A DNA stretch of 64,000 bases, taken from Branchiostoma floridae. Taxonomy: Eukaryota; Chordata; Leptocardii; Amphioxiformes; Branchiostomatidae. Both the position numbers and the translations under genes were made by a program. Shown here in pieces: positions 12,812-24,109 of this stretch. The stretch covers positions 7,005,576 through 7,069,575 of the forward strand of contig NC_049995.1 of assembly GCF_000003815.2 (NCBI RefSeq), given 5' to 3'. Every line of letters begins with the position of its first letter. Position 1 is the stretch's first letter. The notes under the pieces were generated by a model. It had not been told where the DNA came from. It was given only the letters and a program-made list of their open reading frames with translations, and made no database searches.

Positions 12812-13090
12812 AAGGCCTGTCCGAAACTTTTCCAATTCTCTTCGGTTATGTAGACCAATCCGGGAGGTTTCTGCCAATATGTATCTATCCTTAACACTTG
12901 ATAAGTATACGCTGCATTTTAGCATGATACCTGTCTGAAACTTTTCTTACACCGGCCTTAGGTTATGTAGACCAATCCAGGAGGATTCTGCCCTAAATAC
13001 TTGATAGGTATGCGCAGCATTAATTTCTTGTTTGATACCTGTCAGAAACATTTCTAACACCCGTAGGTTATGTAGACCAATCCGGGATGT
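12812..13090. repeat. Three-copy tandem repeat, about 110-bp unit
   Basis: The words CCTGTC(C/T)GAAAC and GTTATGTAGACCAATCC recur at about 12842, 12960 and 13065, giving a 110-117 bp period. No coding signal. Confidence 0.75.
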
Positions 13091-13424
13091 TTCTGTTATT
13101 CTGTAAAAAGCAGAATCCCCGCATACCAACAAAGAGATACCAGACAATTTATGATGAGCAGCATAACTACATGGATAGCCCTGCCTGCCATCAGTGCATA
13201 CATGGGGGCGAAAGGAGAAGGTGTCGCTGCAATATTACTCCGATTTCAGTTTCCTAAGTTACAACCAGAATGGCGAAAAGGTGTGTTTTACCATTAACCA
13301 TCGTTCCGACCACACTGTACCGCAAGGTGAGCAAGATTAGAAGCAGATACTGTACTTAAAAGTGAGGAGTTGAAAGCAGACAATGTGTATCAGGTGATGG
13401 TAACTCCTTATGGGCGTAGGACAC

Positions 13425-14062
13425 GTCGTGGGCTTGTGTTATAGTCTTGGGCGTGTGTTGTAGTCTTGGGCCTGTGTTGTAGTCTCGGGCGTGTGTTGTA
13501 GTCTCGGGCCTGTGTTGTAGTCCTGGGTCTGTGTTGTAGTCTCGGGCGTGTGTTGTAGTCTCGGGCGTGTGTTGTAGTCTCGGGCGTGTGTTGTAGTCTC
13601 GGGCGTGTGTTGTAGTCTTGGGCCTGTGTTGTAGTCTTGGGCCAGTGTTTAATCTTGCACCCGTGTTATAGTCTTGGGCTTGTTTTAGTCTTGGACCTAT
13701 GCTGTACGTTGTAGTCTTTGGCCCGTTTAAGACTTTCGTCTTTGTTATAGTCTTGGGCCTGTGTTGTATACTTCGGCGGCCTGTCTACGTCTTGTGCCTA
13801 TGTTAAACTCTTGTGCCTGTGTTAAACTCTTGTGCCTGTGTTAAACTCTTGAGCCTATGTTAAACTATTGTGCCTGTGTTAAACTATTGTGCCTGTGTTA
13901 AACTATTGTGCCTGTGATAAACGCTTGGGCCTGTGTTAAACTATTGTGCCTGTGTTAAACTATTGTGCCTGTGTTAAACGCTTGGGCCTGTGTTGTAGTC
14001 TTGGGCCTGTGTTATGGTATTGGGACTGTGTTGTAGTCTTAGGCCTGTGTTGGATTCTTGGA
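13425..14062. repeat. 19-bp minisatellite, two interleaved subfamilies
   Basis: More than 30 imperfect copies of a 19-bp unit. The left part is mostly GTAGTCTCGGGCGTGTGTT; the right part is mostly AAACTATTGTGCCTGTGTT. The two blocks meet near 13790 and the first type returns near 13990. No gene in the interval 11.7-14.6 kb. Confidence 0.88.
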
Positions 14063-14639
14063 CCGGTACTGTAAGTTCTAGTGATTGTTTCCAGAGAAAT
14101 CGTAGCATATCCAGGTCTGTTTGCGTCAAATCCCATTGAAAAGTTGCACGCGTTCTTAATCTGTGCATAGATCAGTTAGTCTACGACACCTTTGGCGTTA
14201 GTGCACACAAAAACTTACTTTTGGATTCTCACTTCTGGCTTTTTGACGATTCCTAGGAAATGCACAATGAGTCCATCAGTTAGGGTTGGTTTTTCTCCCT
14301 CCAAAATGTTCGTGACAACCCCACGATGTCAAGCAGTACATCGGCACCTCAACAGCAACATTAAAGCTGCTTATCTTCTCGTCACTGAAAGTAGGAAACC
14401 TTAGTACTGCACCAGGCCAAAAGGCTCTCATTCTAAACTGCCTGACTGTGCCGTGCCGTTGTTTGCTGACAATTGACAAAGAACTAGTTACAACTCGTGC
14501 TTGTGGGGGATGTGACACACTTTGACACATCTTACTTTGTTATTGTTATTGTTATTGGGTGGACTGACTACTCACTCTTTGCAGTCAGAGGCTGAATTGC
14601 GAGGAGCTTACAATAGGGGGGGGGGCTAAATCGCAAGGG

Positions 14640-14846
14640 TCTGGAACAAGCTGCCATTCGGCGCCACTCAGGTGACCTCAATGCGACTGTCGCAAGTGTC
14701 TGGAGCGATCTGCCATTCGGCGCCACTCAGGTGACCTCAATACGACAGTAATTGCCCCAGATGCGGCCAAGGTACCTTTGAACCACTCACACCGCATCTC
14801 GGTCACGGGTCGAACACGATGCCGCTGCGCTACGCGGTCCCACGAT
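14640..14846. repeat. 59-bp direct duplication plus tRNA-like SINE head
   Basis: The word GCCATTCGGCGCCACTCAGG occurs twice, 59 bp apart (14640-14698 and 14699-14755). Immediately right, the minus strand reads CCGCGTAGCGCAGCGGCA with a degenerate GGTTCAAA B box, as in a tRNA-derived SINE. This lies just upstream of the LRR gene start at 14870 and could form its 5' flank. Confidence 0.5.
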
Positions 14847-14869
14847 AGAGTTCCTATATCTTCCTAACG

Positions 14870-17653
14870 ATGGGCTGTGACGTGAGGATACTTCTCATCC
14901 TGACGGTTAGTACAGTCCTGGCACAAGCCTGTATTCCCGGCTGTAAAGTAACAGCAGTTCCCAGCTGCATTCCCGGTGGTCTTTGGTGGTTCGGACGTTT
15001 GTCCTACCGAAACACTCAGCTGGTAACAGCAGGAAAAGATCACTTCGAGCAGAGTTCCTGTATCCTATGTACGGACAGATCGGACTCTTCAGTTGGTTTG
15101 AATGAGAACAATATGGCCTACTCTCGAGACAGCACCTGGCTAGCTGTAAGAGGTCACTCGTTTGAAGTGTTATCAGTGCAGACACTTGGCTTGTGCAACA
15201 ACTCTGGGGTAAATTACCTTACAGTTGTGGAGGGCGGGATTGTAGATTTGACACCGAATAGCCTCAGTGTGTTTCAGTACTTGATATCTTTGTACCTAGA
15301 CTTCAACAGCCTAAGTCATATCAAAAATCGGTATTTTGCTGAGTTAGAATCCCCGTACGCACTGGCAGTCCTATCTTTGTCTCACAACAAGATCGAAGAT
15401 ATTGAGTCAGAAAGCTTTAAAGGATTGGTCGGGTTGGAATTACTGATTCTTGAACATAATCTGTTAAGGTATGTTCGTGCCGATTGGTTCCACGGGCTGC
15501 AAAACTTAAAAGAAATAGTTTTGACCTCAAATCGACTTGAGACGATCCAAAAGGGTGCATTTGTGCCTTTGACCAAACTCAGCTATGTTGACATGAGCAA
15601 CAATCATCTACTGCGCCTTCCTACTGAATACCGTTGGCTACCCAACAAATCTGTAGCGTACAAACTTGGCGAGAATATGCTCAGCACCATGACATGGCAA
15701 GCCGTGTTGTTGTCGGATTTGTCTTTCGTACACCTGTCGGATTTGTCTTTCGTACAAGTACGACTGAGCGGATTTGGTATATGCTCGACGCGCGCTGATT
15801 CGTCAACGGAGTACCGCGTGTGGCTGCATCATGACATACCCACAGACGACATCTTTCCAAAGACGAACTATGACTATATATGTGGAAAGCTTCTCTACAG
15901 CAGCCGTGTTATCATAAGAGGCCAGACTTACCGATCTCCGTTTGTCTTCATGGTCATGACGGAAGGTACGGAACACGGGAACACGGTGATCCCATGGTGT
16001 AGGCGTTTTTGGTTGGGCGCAGATACGGCACGTGTGAACCTGGCCACAAGTGAGGAATCTGCTGTAGAACTGGCTACAAGTACGATGGGGGAGAACAGCA
16101 AAACGGTACGCCTGGTCTCTACTGTGTTTGACTCTCCAACAAAGGCCAACAGCACCAAGAACGTAACATGCGTTCTGGTTCGTGGAGAAAAGGTGTATCG
16201 GTCCTTTTTAGCTGCGACAAATCGAGAAAAGCCTAACATCAACGTAGACAGGGGTACAGGAGAGAACAGTCCACGCAACGCCACCTCCCTCAACAAGACT
16301 GGTGACGTCAGAAAGGAGCCATTGACGAACAACACAACTGTCGACATAAATGATGACGTCAGTTTAATAACGAACAGCACGGCTTCCCTCCCAACATCTG
16401 ACGCCATCCCGATGTCCACTATGTTGGACAACACAATGACGTCATCAACACGACCAGAACAAGGCCAGATCCACATACTGGTTATAGTACTTGCTGTCTC
16501 GGTAGCAATCTTTCTGGCCACAGTGGCCATAATCTACATGGTACTACGGTGGTTCTCAGGTCGTCGTAAAGACGAAATCGCTGAGGAGAATTCAAATCAC
16601 GAGAACCCCTGTGAGACGCCCGATGGCGCAATCAGTCCTGTCGTGTCCGTCAGCGGTTGGATGACACCATCTGGTGACCATGGCAACGGAGCTGTTGATG
16701 TGGAGGCAGAAGGCGACGTCCCAGCCTATTCGGAAATCCCAGACGAGTACTTTGACTTCAACAACCCTGGTTACCGATATCGGTGTTCCTCGCTGCCAAC
16801 AGAAATGAATCCCTACTGGCAGATTCCAGACGACTACTTCCTCTTCAATAACCCTGGTTACCGATATCGGCGCTCCTCGCTGCCAACAGACGAGAATCCC
16901 TACTGGCAGATTCCAGACGAGTACTACAACTACCAGAACACCTCACGGCAAGCGAACTGGCGCCCGTCTTCCCTGCCTCTGACGCTTGACGTCAGGTACG
17001 AAAACTGCGTCCAGGAAGAGAACGTTGAACGTTGGGAATGGCAGCCGTCTGATCTTGATGCTCAAGACGAGAACGATGACGTCACTACCTTCTATGCGGC
17101 CGTAGCAGAGGTGGCGCTTCCCGAGGTGAGAAGGATGAGTACTACCCATGCGCACTACAGGGTTCCTGCTCGCCTACATAGGTATAAGGGTTACACGAAT
17201 AGGGCTGCAGAACTACGGAAGAAGGCAGGTGGCGCTGCGTATAGAATATCAGCACCGAAGAAGGAAAGACAACTTGAGCCGCTTGCAAGAGGGACACAGG
17301 GGGCAAGAGCTTTAAATGTAAGATCTATAGATCAGAGAATGACTGGATACGATGCCCGTGGCAATCGACATTCTCACTACGACAATCTCATCCGCATGCC
17401 CAGGGGTCAAATAATTAAACCCTGGTGCATCAGGCCTCAAAATCGACACAACAGGGCATACGTGCCAAAAGATCAGTCCTTTCGGTTTCAAAGAGGCACG
17501 AGTGCGACCGTCTCTTCAGGATGCTTGAGGACATATCTTCAGAAACGCGATGAACTCCGTCATCACAAGTCTTGGAGTCAAGAAATACCGTCGATTGCTC
17601 AAACAGTAGTAGTGTCTGCAAGAAATGCCACAAGGCGCCGTCTTAGTCTGTGA
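14870..17653 (+). CDS. Intronless LRR single-pass membrane protein with IPDEY-type tail repeats (927 aa)
   Basis: Signal peptide at residues 1-20 (hydrophobic, ending AQA before a Cys). Leucine-rich repeats occupy about 139-255, with SLYLDFNSLSHI, VLSLSHNKIEDI, LLILEHNLLRYV, EIVLTSNRLETI and SYVDMSNNHLLRLP. A Cys-containing non-LRR ectodomain and a Ser/Thr-rich stalk follow, with many NxS/T sites. One membrane span is at about 534-557, followed by basic RRKDE. The cytoplasmic tail of about 370 residues has three 29-residue repeats (622-650, 651-679, 680 on) built on IPDEYFDFNNPGYRYR and SSLPT, rich in Glu/Asp-preceded tyrosines. The topology (outside LRR, inside tyrosine motifs) suggests a receptor or adhesion protein; no TIR or kinase domain is present. 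A typical C-terminal LRR cap is not obvious. Function inferred only. It is followed directly by a 66-bp satellite. Confidence 0.88.
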   Translation: MGCDVRILLILTVSTVLAQACIPGCKVTAVPSCIPGGLWWFGRLSYRNTQLVTAGKDHFEQSSCILCTDRSDSSVGLNENNMAYSRDSTWLAVRGHSFEVLSVQTLGLCNNSGVNYLTVVEGGIVDLTPNSLSVFQYLISLYLDFNSLSHIKNRYFAELESPYALAVLSLSHNKIEDIESESFKGLVGLELLILEHNLLRYVRADWFHGLQNLKEIVLTSNRLETIQKGAFVPLTKLSYVDMSNNHLLRLPTEYRWLPNKSVAYKLGENMLSTMTWQAVLLSDLSFVHLSDLSFVQVRLSGFGICSTRADSSTEYRVWLHHDIPTDDIFPKTNYDYICGKLLYSSRVIIRGQTYRSPFVFMVMTEGTEHGNTVIPWCRRFWLGADTARVNLATSEESAVELATSTMGENSKTVRLVSTVFDSPTKANSTKNVTCVLVRGEKVYRSFLAATNREKPNINVDRGTGENSPRNATSLNKTGDVRKEPLTNNTTVDINDDVSLITNSTASLPTSDAIPMSTMLDNTMTSSTRPEQGQIHILVIVLAVSVAIFLATVAIIYMVLRWFSGRRKDEIAEENSNHENPCETPDGAISPVVSVSGWMTPSGDHGNGAVDVEAEGDVPAYSEIPDEYFDFNNPGYRYRCSSLPTEMNPYWQIPDDYFLFNNPGYRYRRSSLPTDENPYWQIPDEYYNYQNTSRQANWRPSSLPLTLDVRYENCVQEENVERWEWQPSDLDAQDENDDVTTFYAAVAEVALPEVRRMSTTHAHYRVPARLHRYKGYTNRAAELRKKAGGAAYRISAPKKERQLEPLARGTQGARALNVRSIDQRMTGYDARGNRHSHYDNLIRMPRGQIIKPWCIRPQNRHNRAYVPKDQSFRFQRGTSATVSSGCLRTYLQKRDELRHHKSWSQEIPSIAQTVVVSARNATRRRLSL

Positions 17654-17671
17654 GGACCCGGTCACAACAGG

Positions 17672-18535
17672 TCATAGGTGAATAGTAAGGATGAGCTTGC
17701 TGATGGTCTGTAGATGTACTGAAATGTTAGAGTACGCACATGTGAGTAGTAAGGCTGTAAGCTTGCTGGTGGTCTGTAGATGCACCGAAATGTTAGAGTA
17801 CCCACAGGTGAGTAGTAAGGCTGTAAGCTTGCTGGTGGTCTGTAGATGCACCGAAATGTAAGAGTACGCACAGGTGAGTAGTAAGACTGTAAGCTTGCTG
17901 ATGGTCTGTAGATGTACCGAAATGTTAGAGTACGCACAGGTGAGTAGTAAGGCTGTAAGCTTGCTGATGGTCTGTAGATGTACCGAAATGTTAGAGTACG
18001 CACAGGTGAGTAGTAAGGCTGTGCTGATGGTCTGTAGATGTACCGAAATGTTAGAGTACACACAGGTGAGTAGTAAGGCTGTAAGCTTGCTGGTGGTCTG
18101 TAGATGCACCGAAATGTAAGAGTAGTCGCACAGGTGAGTAGTAAGGCTGTAAGCTTGCTGATGGTCTGTAGATGTACCGAAATGTTAGAGTACGCACAGG
18201 TGAGTAGTAAGGCTGTAAGCTTGCTGATGGTCTGTAGATGTACCGAAATGTTAGAGTACGCACAGGTGAGTAGTAAGACTGTAAGCTGACCAGTCGTCTG
18301 TAGATGCACCGAAATGTTAGAGTACGCACAGGTGAGTAGTAAGGCTGTAAGCTTGCTGGTGGTCTGTAGATGTACTGAAATGTTAGAGTACCCACATGTG
18401 AGTAGTAAGACTGTAAGCTTGCTGGTGGTCTGTAGATGCACTGAAATGTTAGAGTACGCACAGGTGAGTAGTAAGGCTGTAAGCTGACCAGTCGTCTGTA
18501 GATGTACCGAAATGTTAGAGTACGCACGCAAGTCG
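17672..18535. repeat. 66-bp satellite array, about 13 copies, abutting the LRR gene
   Basis: The unit contains GTAGATGTACCGAAATGTTA, then GTACGCACAGGTGAGTAGTA and AAGCTTGCTGATGGTCT. Most copies are 66 bp, one is 60 bp, and one carries a small insertion near 18120. Because 66 is divisible by three, both strands show long artificial ORFs (22-residue periodic proteins). Most copies carry CAGGTGAGT, a consensus 5' splice site on the plus strand. It begins within 30 bp of the LRR stop codon. Confidence 0.93.
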
Positions 18536-18884
18536 GAAGTGGTATGAATGTGTCTAGAATTGTTGATGATAGTGCTGAAGAATATGAAAGCTTCATTAGT
18601 CAACAAACAACATGAGTCAATAGTTACATTATTGCAAGAACTGCTACATGTTGCTGTTGTTGTTGTTGCTAAGACCCATGAGGTAGCTGGTACTACTACG
18701 CATGCAGTGAATAATTTGAGATATACCTACAAATTTTTTCTTGTCAAATGGACGCACACTATGCTATTGGCCCTTCCAAAAATTGAAATTCATAGCGATC
18801 ATTACTGAATCTATGCCAAACATTACGAAGAGACGACAAGAGACGAAAGATATGTATTGTCTTGATCCCATCTTCTAGAAGTAC

Positions 18885-19379
18885 TACAGTCAAACCTGTA
18901 TTAGCGGCCACCTTTGCATAGCAGCCACCTGGCCATAGTGGCCACTTGTTGTCGGTCCCTTGGATTCGTAATGATTAAGAAATAGGCTTAGCGGCCACCT
19001 GTCCAATGCGGCCACGGCCACACAATTTCCGGTCCCGTTGATACAGAAACACTGCCTATTGCAACCATACTGCAGCCGTATGTCACCCTGCACCGAGTTT
19101 GAAATTGTAGTTTGCGAGGATTTGGAGTTCCTGACAGGGTCATTTTGGTGGTAGCAGAAGGTATGCATGCCTTGAGCATTAAAGTGCAAGTCTTAAAATT
19201 TGTCGGTGAATTTACCGATCGAGACAATGTTACTTGGTGAGAAAGATTAGTGGGAACTGAAATCATGTGTAGCTTGCTCATGGTCAATTGATCAACATTT
19301 TCTCTATAGTGGCCACCTGTCTATAATGGCCATATTTCTCCAGTCCCTTCAGTGGCCGCTATAGACAGGTTTGACTGTA
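18885..19379. mobile_element. Pogo/Tigger-like MITE
   Basis: Ends are inverted repeats: CAGTCAAACCTGTATTAGCG on the left, and the complement of CGCTATAGACAGGTTTGACTG on the right. Both are flanked by TA. Internal GGCCACCT words recur near both ends. This terminal sequence type is characteristic of pogo/Tigger elements. A related end is seen near 36270. The internal minus-strand ORFs show no transposase motif. Confidence 0.75.
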
Positions 19380-19399
19380 ATTACATTAACATATTTGTG

Positions 19400-21640
19400 T
19401 ATTACTAAGTATATCTACGTAACACCCACTACTTGAGTTGGTTCCGTGGAAGGATGGCATGTTTGTAGCTAAAAATATCTGAAAAGGCTTGGTGATAGCC
19501 ACGGAAAAAATGTAAAAACTTTAGTAGTGACGTTAAGTAACGTAAAGTAAGTGACTTCACATCAGTACTAGTACTTAGAGCGGCAGTAATAGAAATTACA
19601 TAATAGTGGTGGTGATCATTGTGGTATTAGCAATATTGTTAGTAGTAAGAAGCCTGCTTACATTGTATAGTACATCGTCGTATCAGTAAACGTACAGTGT
19701 AGTTGTGGATGTAATAGCTGTGTATCCGATATTTTCTGTTAAAGTAGGAAAAGTACAGTGATTATCATAACAATGGTAAAGGTGATAATGATCAGCATGT
19801 GAAAAGGGTAGGGAAAATGTGTACTTATATGTGGTGGATTTTTTTGTTGATTTTTGCTTTGTAACAAAGGTAATTTTTTATCATTATAAAACAAGAATTA
19901 TTCACTGTGATTTTGAGCATCCTTCCAAATTTCTCTTGGGCACTATGTGCTCATTCATATACATTGTAAAAGGTTTTATTTGGAAACTTCAGCTCTGTGT
20001 AGTTTTGTTTTGGCCTTTAAAACAGGCAAAAAAACTTGGGTGTTGGGTAGACGAAATTCCCCAAAGCAGTCGGAAATTGCATCCATTAAACCAGATACCC
20101 TGGGTTTGCATCCTGTTATGCTATCGATCCTGTGCCCTTGGGAAAGGACACAGTATCGACCTTCACATGACTTTCCTCACTTCACTCAGGTGTAAAAATG
20201 AGTGCCTGACTTCAGTTTGGGAGGTAAAAGACAGTGGAAGAAAAGGATTTGGATACGCCTTCCAATACCATGCAAAGATTAAAAAAAGGCCATTAGACGT
20301 TTTTTTATCAGCCTTCATTTACTCTTTTTGCATGCATTGTTACAATTTTTCATTCTTTTTCATTCTTAAAAGAAATTCGCAGTTCGAAAATGAACCTTGC
20401 AGACCCTTCTGTGGCAAATATATATTGTCACTATTGACGTTGCATATTAAACACTGGAAATGACATATTTTGAAAAGAAAACAAATACCACCAAGTTCTA
20501 TGAGGTGCAAGAAATTGTTGTTCTAAACGTTACCCTTAGTAGATAACCCCAGGTACTTTTCAGATTAATCGCTAGAGGACGCTGCTGAATGGCGCTGTTT
20601 ACTTGGACATGGTGTAATGTATTTTGACAAGTTTACGGTCTAGCAACGACCTCCAGCGATTCTTCGGCAGAATACAATTCATTTATGATTTGTGCAAAGA
20701 GGAATATCGTTTTGATCCTAAACATAAAAACAATCTGTTATAAACACAGCTTTACCTTTGAAAAAAAAGGCTTAATTTGAAACCAAGAAAAGTATAAAGT
20801 GATCTGAAATACAGTTTTGTTAAAACTTTACCACTGTAACGTTAATTCATGCACAAAATCTCCTAAACCAAGAGACTTCTGATAATAAAAACACATTGAT
20901 AAGGCTAGTAACATAAGGGTTCTCTATTATATACTAGTCAATATCAATACATTTCTTTATCAATATGTAGGGATTTTGTAGACACATCAACGTGAACCTG
21001 TAAAGTCTAGCAGCATTGATCCCCGAGATTTGTATGTTTCAAGTATTCCGGTGTTTAATTTCTAGAGACGCACACTGTTTTTATCATACGTTTAATATTT
21101 AGCTTAAATTTAATGTTTAGCTTCTGTTTAAAGAAAAAAAAGGTAAGCTAAGGGACGACCATTCCTTTTTACCTTGACATTTTGCATTTTATATCTGCAG
21201 GATATACTTACAGATTATGTATCCAACCCATCCTCGAAATATGAAATATTCATATAAAACTAAAATACTTTTAAGATATTAGGAGCTGGGTTGTAACAAA
21301 ATCTACAAAGCATGTGACTAATTTCATATTTTCTTTGCTTTCCTAATTTTTCCGAATTGCCTCTAGTGGCTACAGATATTTCTTTATGTTAAATTTGCTA
21401 ACAGATTTTCATCACGCTCTATTCGGTAGCATGTTAATGTACGGATTATTATACAATCTCAATGTCTCTTTTAGCAATATCAATGTATCTATAAGAACAA
21501 ATGTACTTGTACAAAGGTGCATAGTTGCAGTGCAGTTCAACAAACAATTATGTTTTACTCCCATATATACCAAATCATTCCACACAAAAAAATATTGGGC
21601 AACTCTTAAGGACACATTTTACATAGAGATGAAGAAAGGC
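19400..21640. other. Region without a supported gene; SINE-like core at about 20070-20260
   Basis: A 214-codon plus-strand ORF (19819-20463) has no recognisable domain and a Phe/Lys/Cys-heavy AT-driven composition; it is probably chance. Inside it, about 20070-20260 resembles a tRNA-SINE core: a degenerate B box, then CTTTCCTCACTTCACTCAGG and GGTAAAAGACAGTGG, word types common in invertebrate deuterostome SINEs. That identification rests on memory of the family style. Confidence 0.35.
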
Positions 21641-21669
21641 ACTACTGGTGACGTCATTCAAAATGAGTT

Positions 21670-22645
21670 TAATAATAGTCTGGAACAGGCCTGACTGTGT
21701 TATCATTCAAATTGAGCTGATAGCCTGGAACAGGCCTGACTGTGTGGCCATTCAGAGGGAACTGATAGCCTGGAACAGGCCTGACTGTGTGGCCATTCAG
21801 AGGGAACTGATAGCCTGGAACAGGCCTGACTGTGTGGCCATTCAGAGGGAACTGATAGCCTGGAACAAGCCTGACTGTGTGGCCATTCAGAGGGAACTGA
21901 TAGCCTGGAACAGGCCTGACTGTGTGGCCATTCAGAGAGAACTAAAAGCTAGGACCAGGCCTGACTGTGTGGCCATTCAGAGGGAACTGATAGCCTGGAA
22001 CAGGCCTGACTGTGTGGCCATTCAGAGGGAACTAATAGCCTGGAACAGGCCTGACTGTGTGGCCTTTCGGAGGCAACTGATAGCCTGGAACAGGCCTGAC
22101 TGTGTGACCATTCAGATTGAACTGATAGCCTGGAACAGGCCTAACTGTGTGGCCATTCAGAGGGAACCGATAGCCTGGAAGGCCTGACTGTGTGGCCTTT
22201 CGGAGGCAACTGATAGCCTGGAACAGGCCTGACTGTGTGGCCATTCAGGGGGAACTGATAGCCTGGAACAGGCCTGACTGTGTGGCCATTCAGGGGGACC
22301 TCATAGCGCGGAACAGGCCTGACTGTGTGGCTATTCAGATTGAACTGATAGCCTGAAACAGGCCTAACTGTGTGGCCATTCAGAGGGAACGGATAGCCTG
22401 GAACAGGCCAGCCTGGTGGCCTGTCAGAGGCAACTGATAGCCTGGAACAGGCATGGCTGCAGGGCCATTTATACTGATAGCCTGGAACAGGCCTGACCGC
22501 AGGGACATTTATACTGATAGCTTGGAGCAGGCCTGACCGCCTGGACGTTTATACTTATAGCCTGGAACAGGCCTTACACCGCAGGGCCATCTATACTGGT
22601 AGCCTGGAACAGGCCTGACCGCAGGGCTGTTTATACTGACATTAA
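21670..22645. repeat. 45-bp minisatellite, about 21 copies
   Basis: The unit contains ATAGCCTGGAACAGGCCTGA and CTGTGTGGCCATTCAGAGGG. The 45-bp period gives an artificial 15-residue repeat ORF on the plus strand. From about 22430 the unit degrades to about 40 bp with a CGCAGGGCCATTTATACT ending. AGGCCT words make each unit partly palindromic. Confidence 0.93.
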
Positions 22646-22649
22646 CGTA

Positions 22650-24105
22650 TAATGTATTGTTATCATTGTATGAGATTATTTCGTGATGAAAATCTGTGTG
22701 TTTCATATCATTATGAATTAAAACAATTGTTCCAAATCTAACCCGTACCAGAAATTGTTAAACTCATAGCGATCTGGATTTGAAATTACAAATCACAAGT
22801 TTAAAGTAAACATAAGCAGAATAAGCCTAATCATTTTCCTATGTATTGTATGGTCAATTCGTGTAAACATTACGTGGTATTGAATGTAATCACTGTGAAA
22901 AAGGCAAATTTAAATACATCCAATTTTAAAGAGTATAATTAACATGTAATAAAGTGTACTTAGTGGAATTTTTTTCTTCTGTTATTGTATTTCAATGTAT
23001 GAATGAATGAATGAGCGAACAAGCGAGTTATGGGAGGAAGGGTTGATTGATTGATTGATTGTTCGAATAAAAAAATGCATGAAATAGAAAAAGACGTCCC
23101 TATCATCTTTACGTTGCTCATATCGATGGAGGGCCAACTGAGTGATCTTCGTTGCTCAACACATCCACAAGTTAACGGGAAGTATCAAAAATAGCAACAA
23201 TGCCGTGATCTGAATAGAATTGTAGCGTTTTCTTTAAAACAACCAGTTAATATCACCTGCTGACATTTGGAATCCTATCAGACATCTTCCTCAGAGCTTC
23301 TAATTGGAGTTCAGCTTCTCGTCAGCAGGTAATATTACCTGGATGTGTAAAAGAAAACTCGACTATCATATGACCTATATGACCTACCAACTTGATGAAC
23401 TTATTTTCGGAAATGCAGTAATCTGCTGATTTCTAGTAGATATATGTAGCTACGTATTAACTAACTTAATGCTAGACACTTGAAACTTGAAAGTGAGTTA
23501 ACTTTGGTAAATGGTACCAACACGTGGTCCCTGACTAACAATTACATCACCATAGGTAATTATGGCCGTGCACTTTGGAGCAATATCGCAAGAGGCCACT
23601 GCCGTGTGGTGTACTTTGCGTTGTTTAACAGGTGTCAGTCAATATGCCTGGTGATAATTTAGTACAAGCTACTTAAATGACAATTGGTCTGCTTGATGTT
23701 CGTACGCTGTTATTGTCTAGATCGAAAATATAACTCACTTGTAAGCTGGGTCGTTTATCAGATGTGACTGGAATTTTTATTCTATATCGACCGAGTTCTT
23801 ATTGATAGGTTATCATTACACAAGTATATATGGCATTACTTACGATGTAGTGAGAAAAAAACTAAGAGGAGGGGGCTGTTCTTCAGTTAAGTTTTGACCG
23901 ATTTTTAAACTTTCTCTCAAAATACAGAAGAAAAAAGTCTTGAAGGCGAGGAAGCTGTTGTTATTAAATTACTATATATCAACATAGACCCAACTACAGC
24001 AGTGCGAGGATAGAAAATATAATTTGTATGTATATAAATCGCCATCTGCATCAGAGCCCATCAACCTCCCATCTACGGTGAAGGGGCCGATTTCGACTTC
24101 CAAGC
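22650..24105. other. Region without a gene; small inverted repeat at 23246-23337
   Basis: TAATATCACCTGCTGAC (left) pairs with GTCAGCAGGTAATATTA (right) across about 60 bp. Short TGAA and TTGA tetranucleotide runs lie near 23000-23060. No supported coding sequence. Confidence 0.5.
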
Positions 24106-24109
24106 ACCT

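Noticed and set aside
13425-14062. Regularly spaced short repeats resembling a CRISPR-like array
   Set aside because: Repeats are contiguous with no unique spacers, and the genome is eukaryotic; it is a minisatellite.
15928-16530. 200-codon minus-strand ORF
   Set aside because: It lies entirely inside the LRR gene coding region, antisense, with no domain.
17662-18606. 314-codon minus-strand ORF of 22-residue repeats
   Set aside because: It is the translation of a 66-bp satellite. Both strands are open because the period is a multiple of three, and there is no start context or domain.
19819-20463. 214-codon plus-strand ORF
   Set aside because: No domain, AT-driven Phe/Lys/Cys composition, no supporting splice or promoter context, and it overlaps a SINE-like core.
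21648-22187. 179-codon plus-strand ORF of 15-residue repeats
   Set aside because: Artefact of a 45-bp minisatellite.
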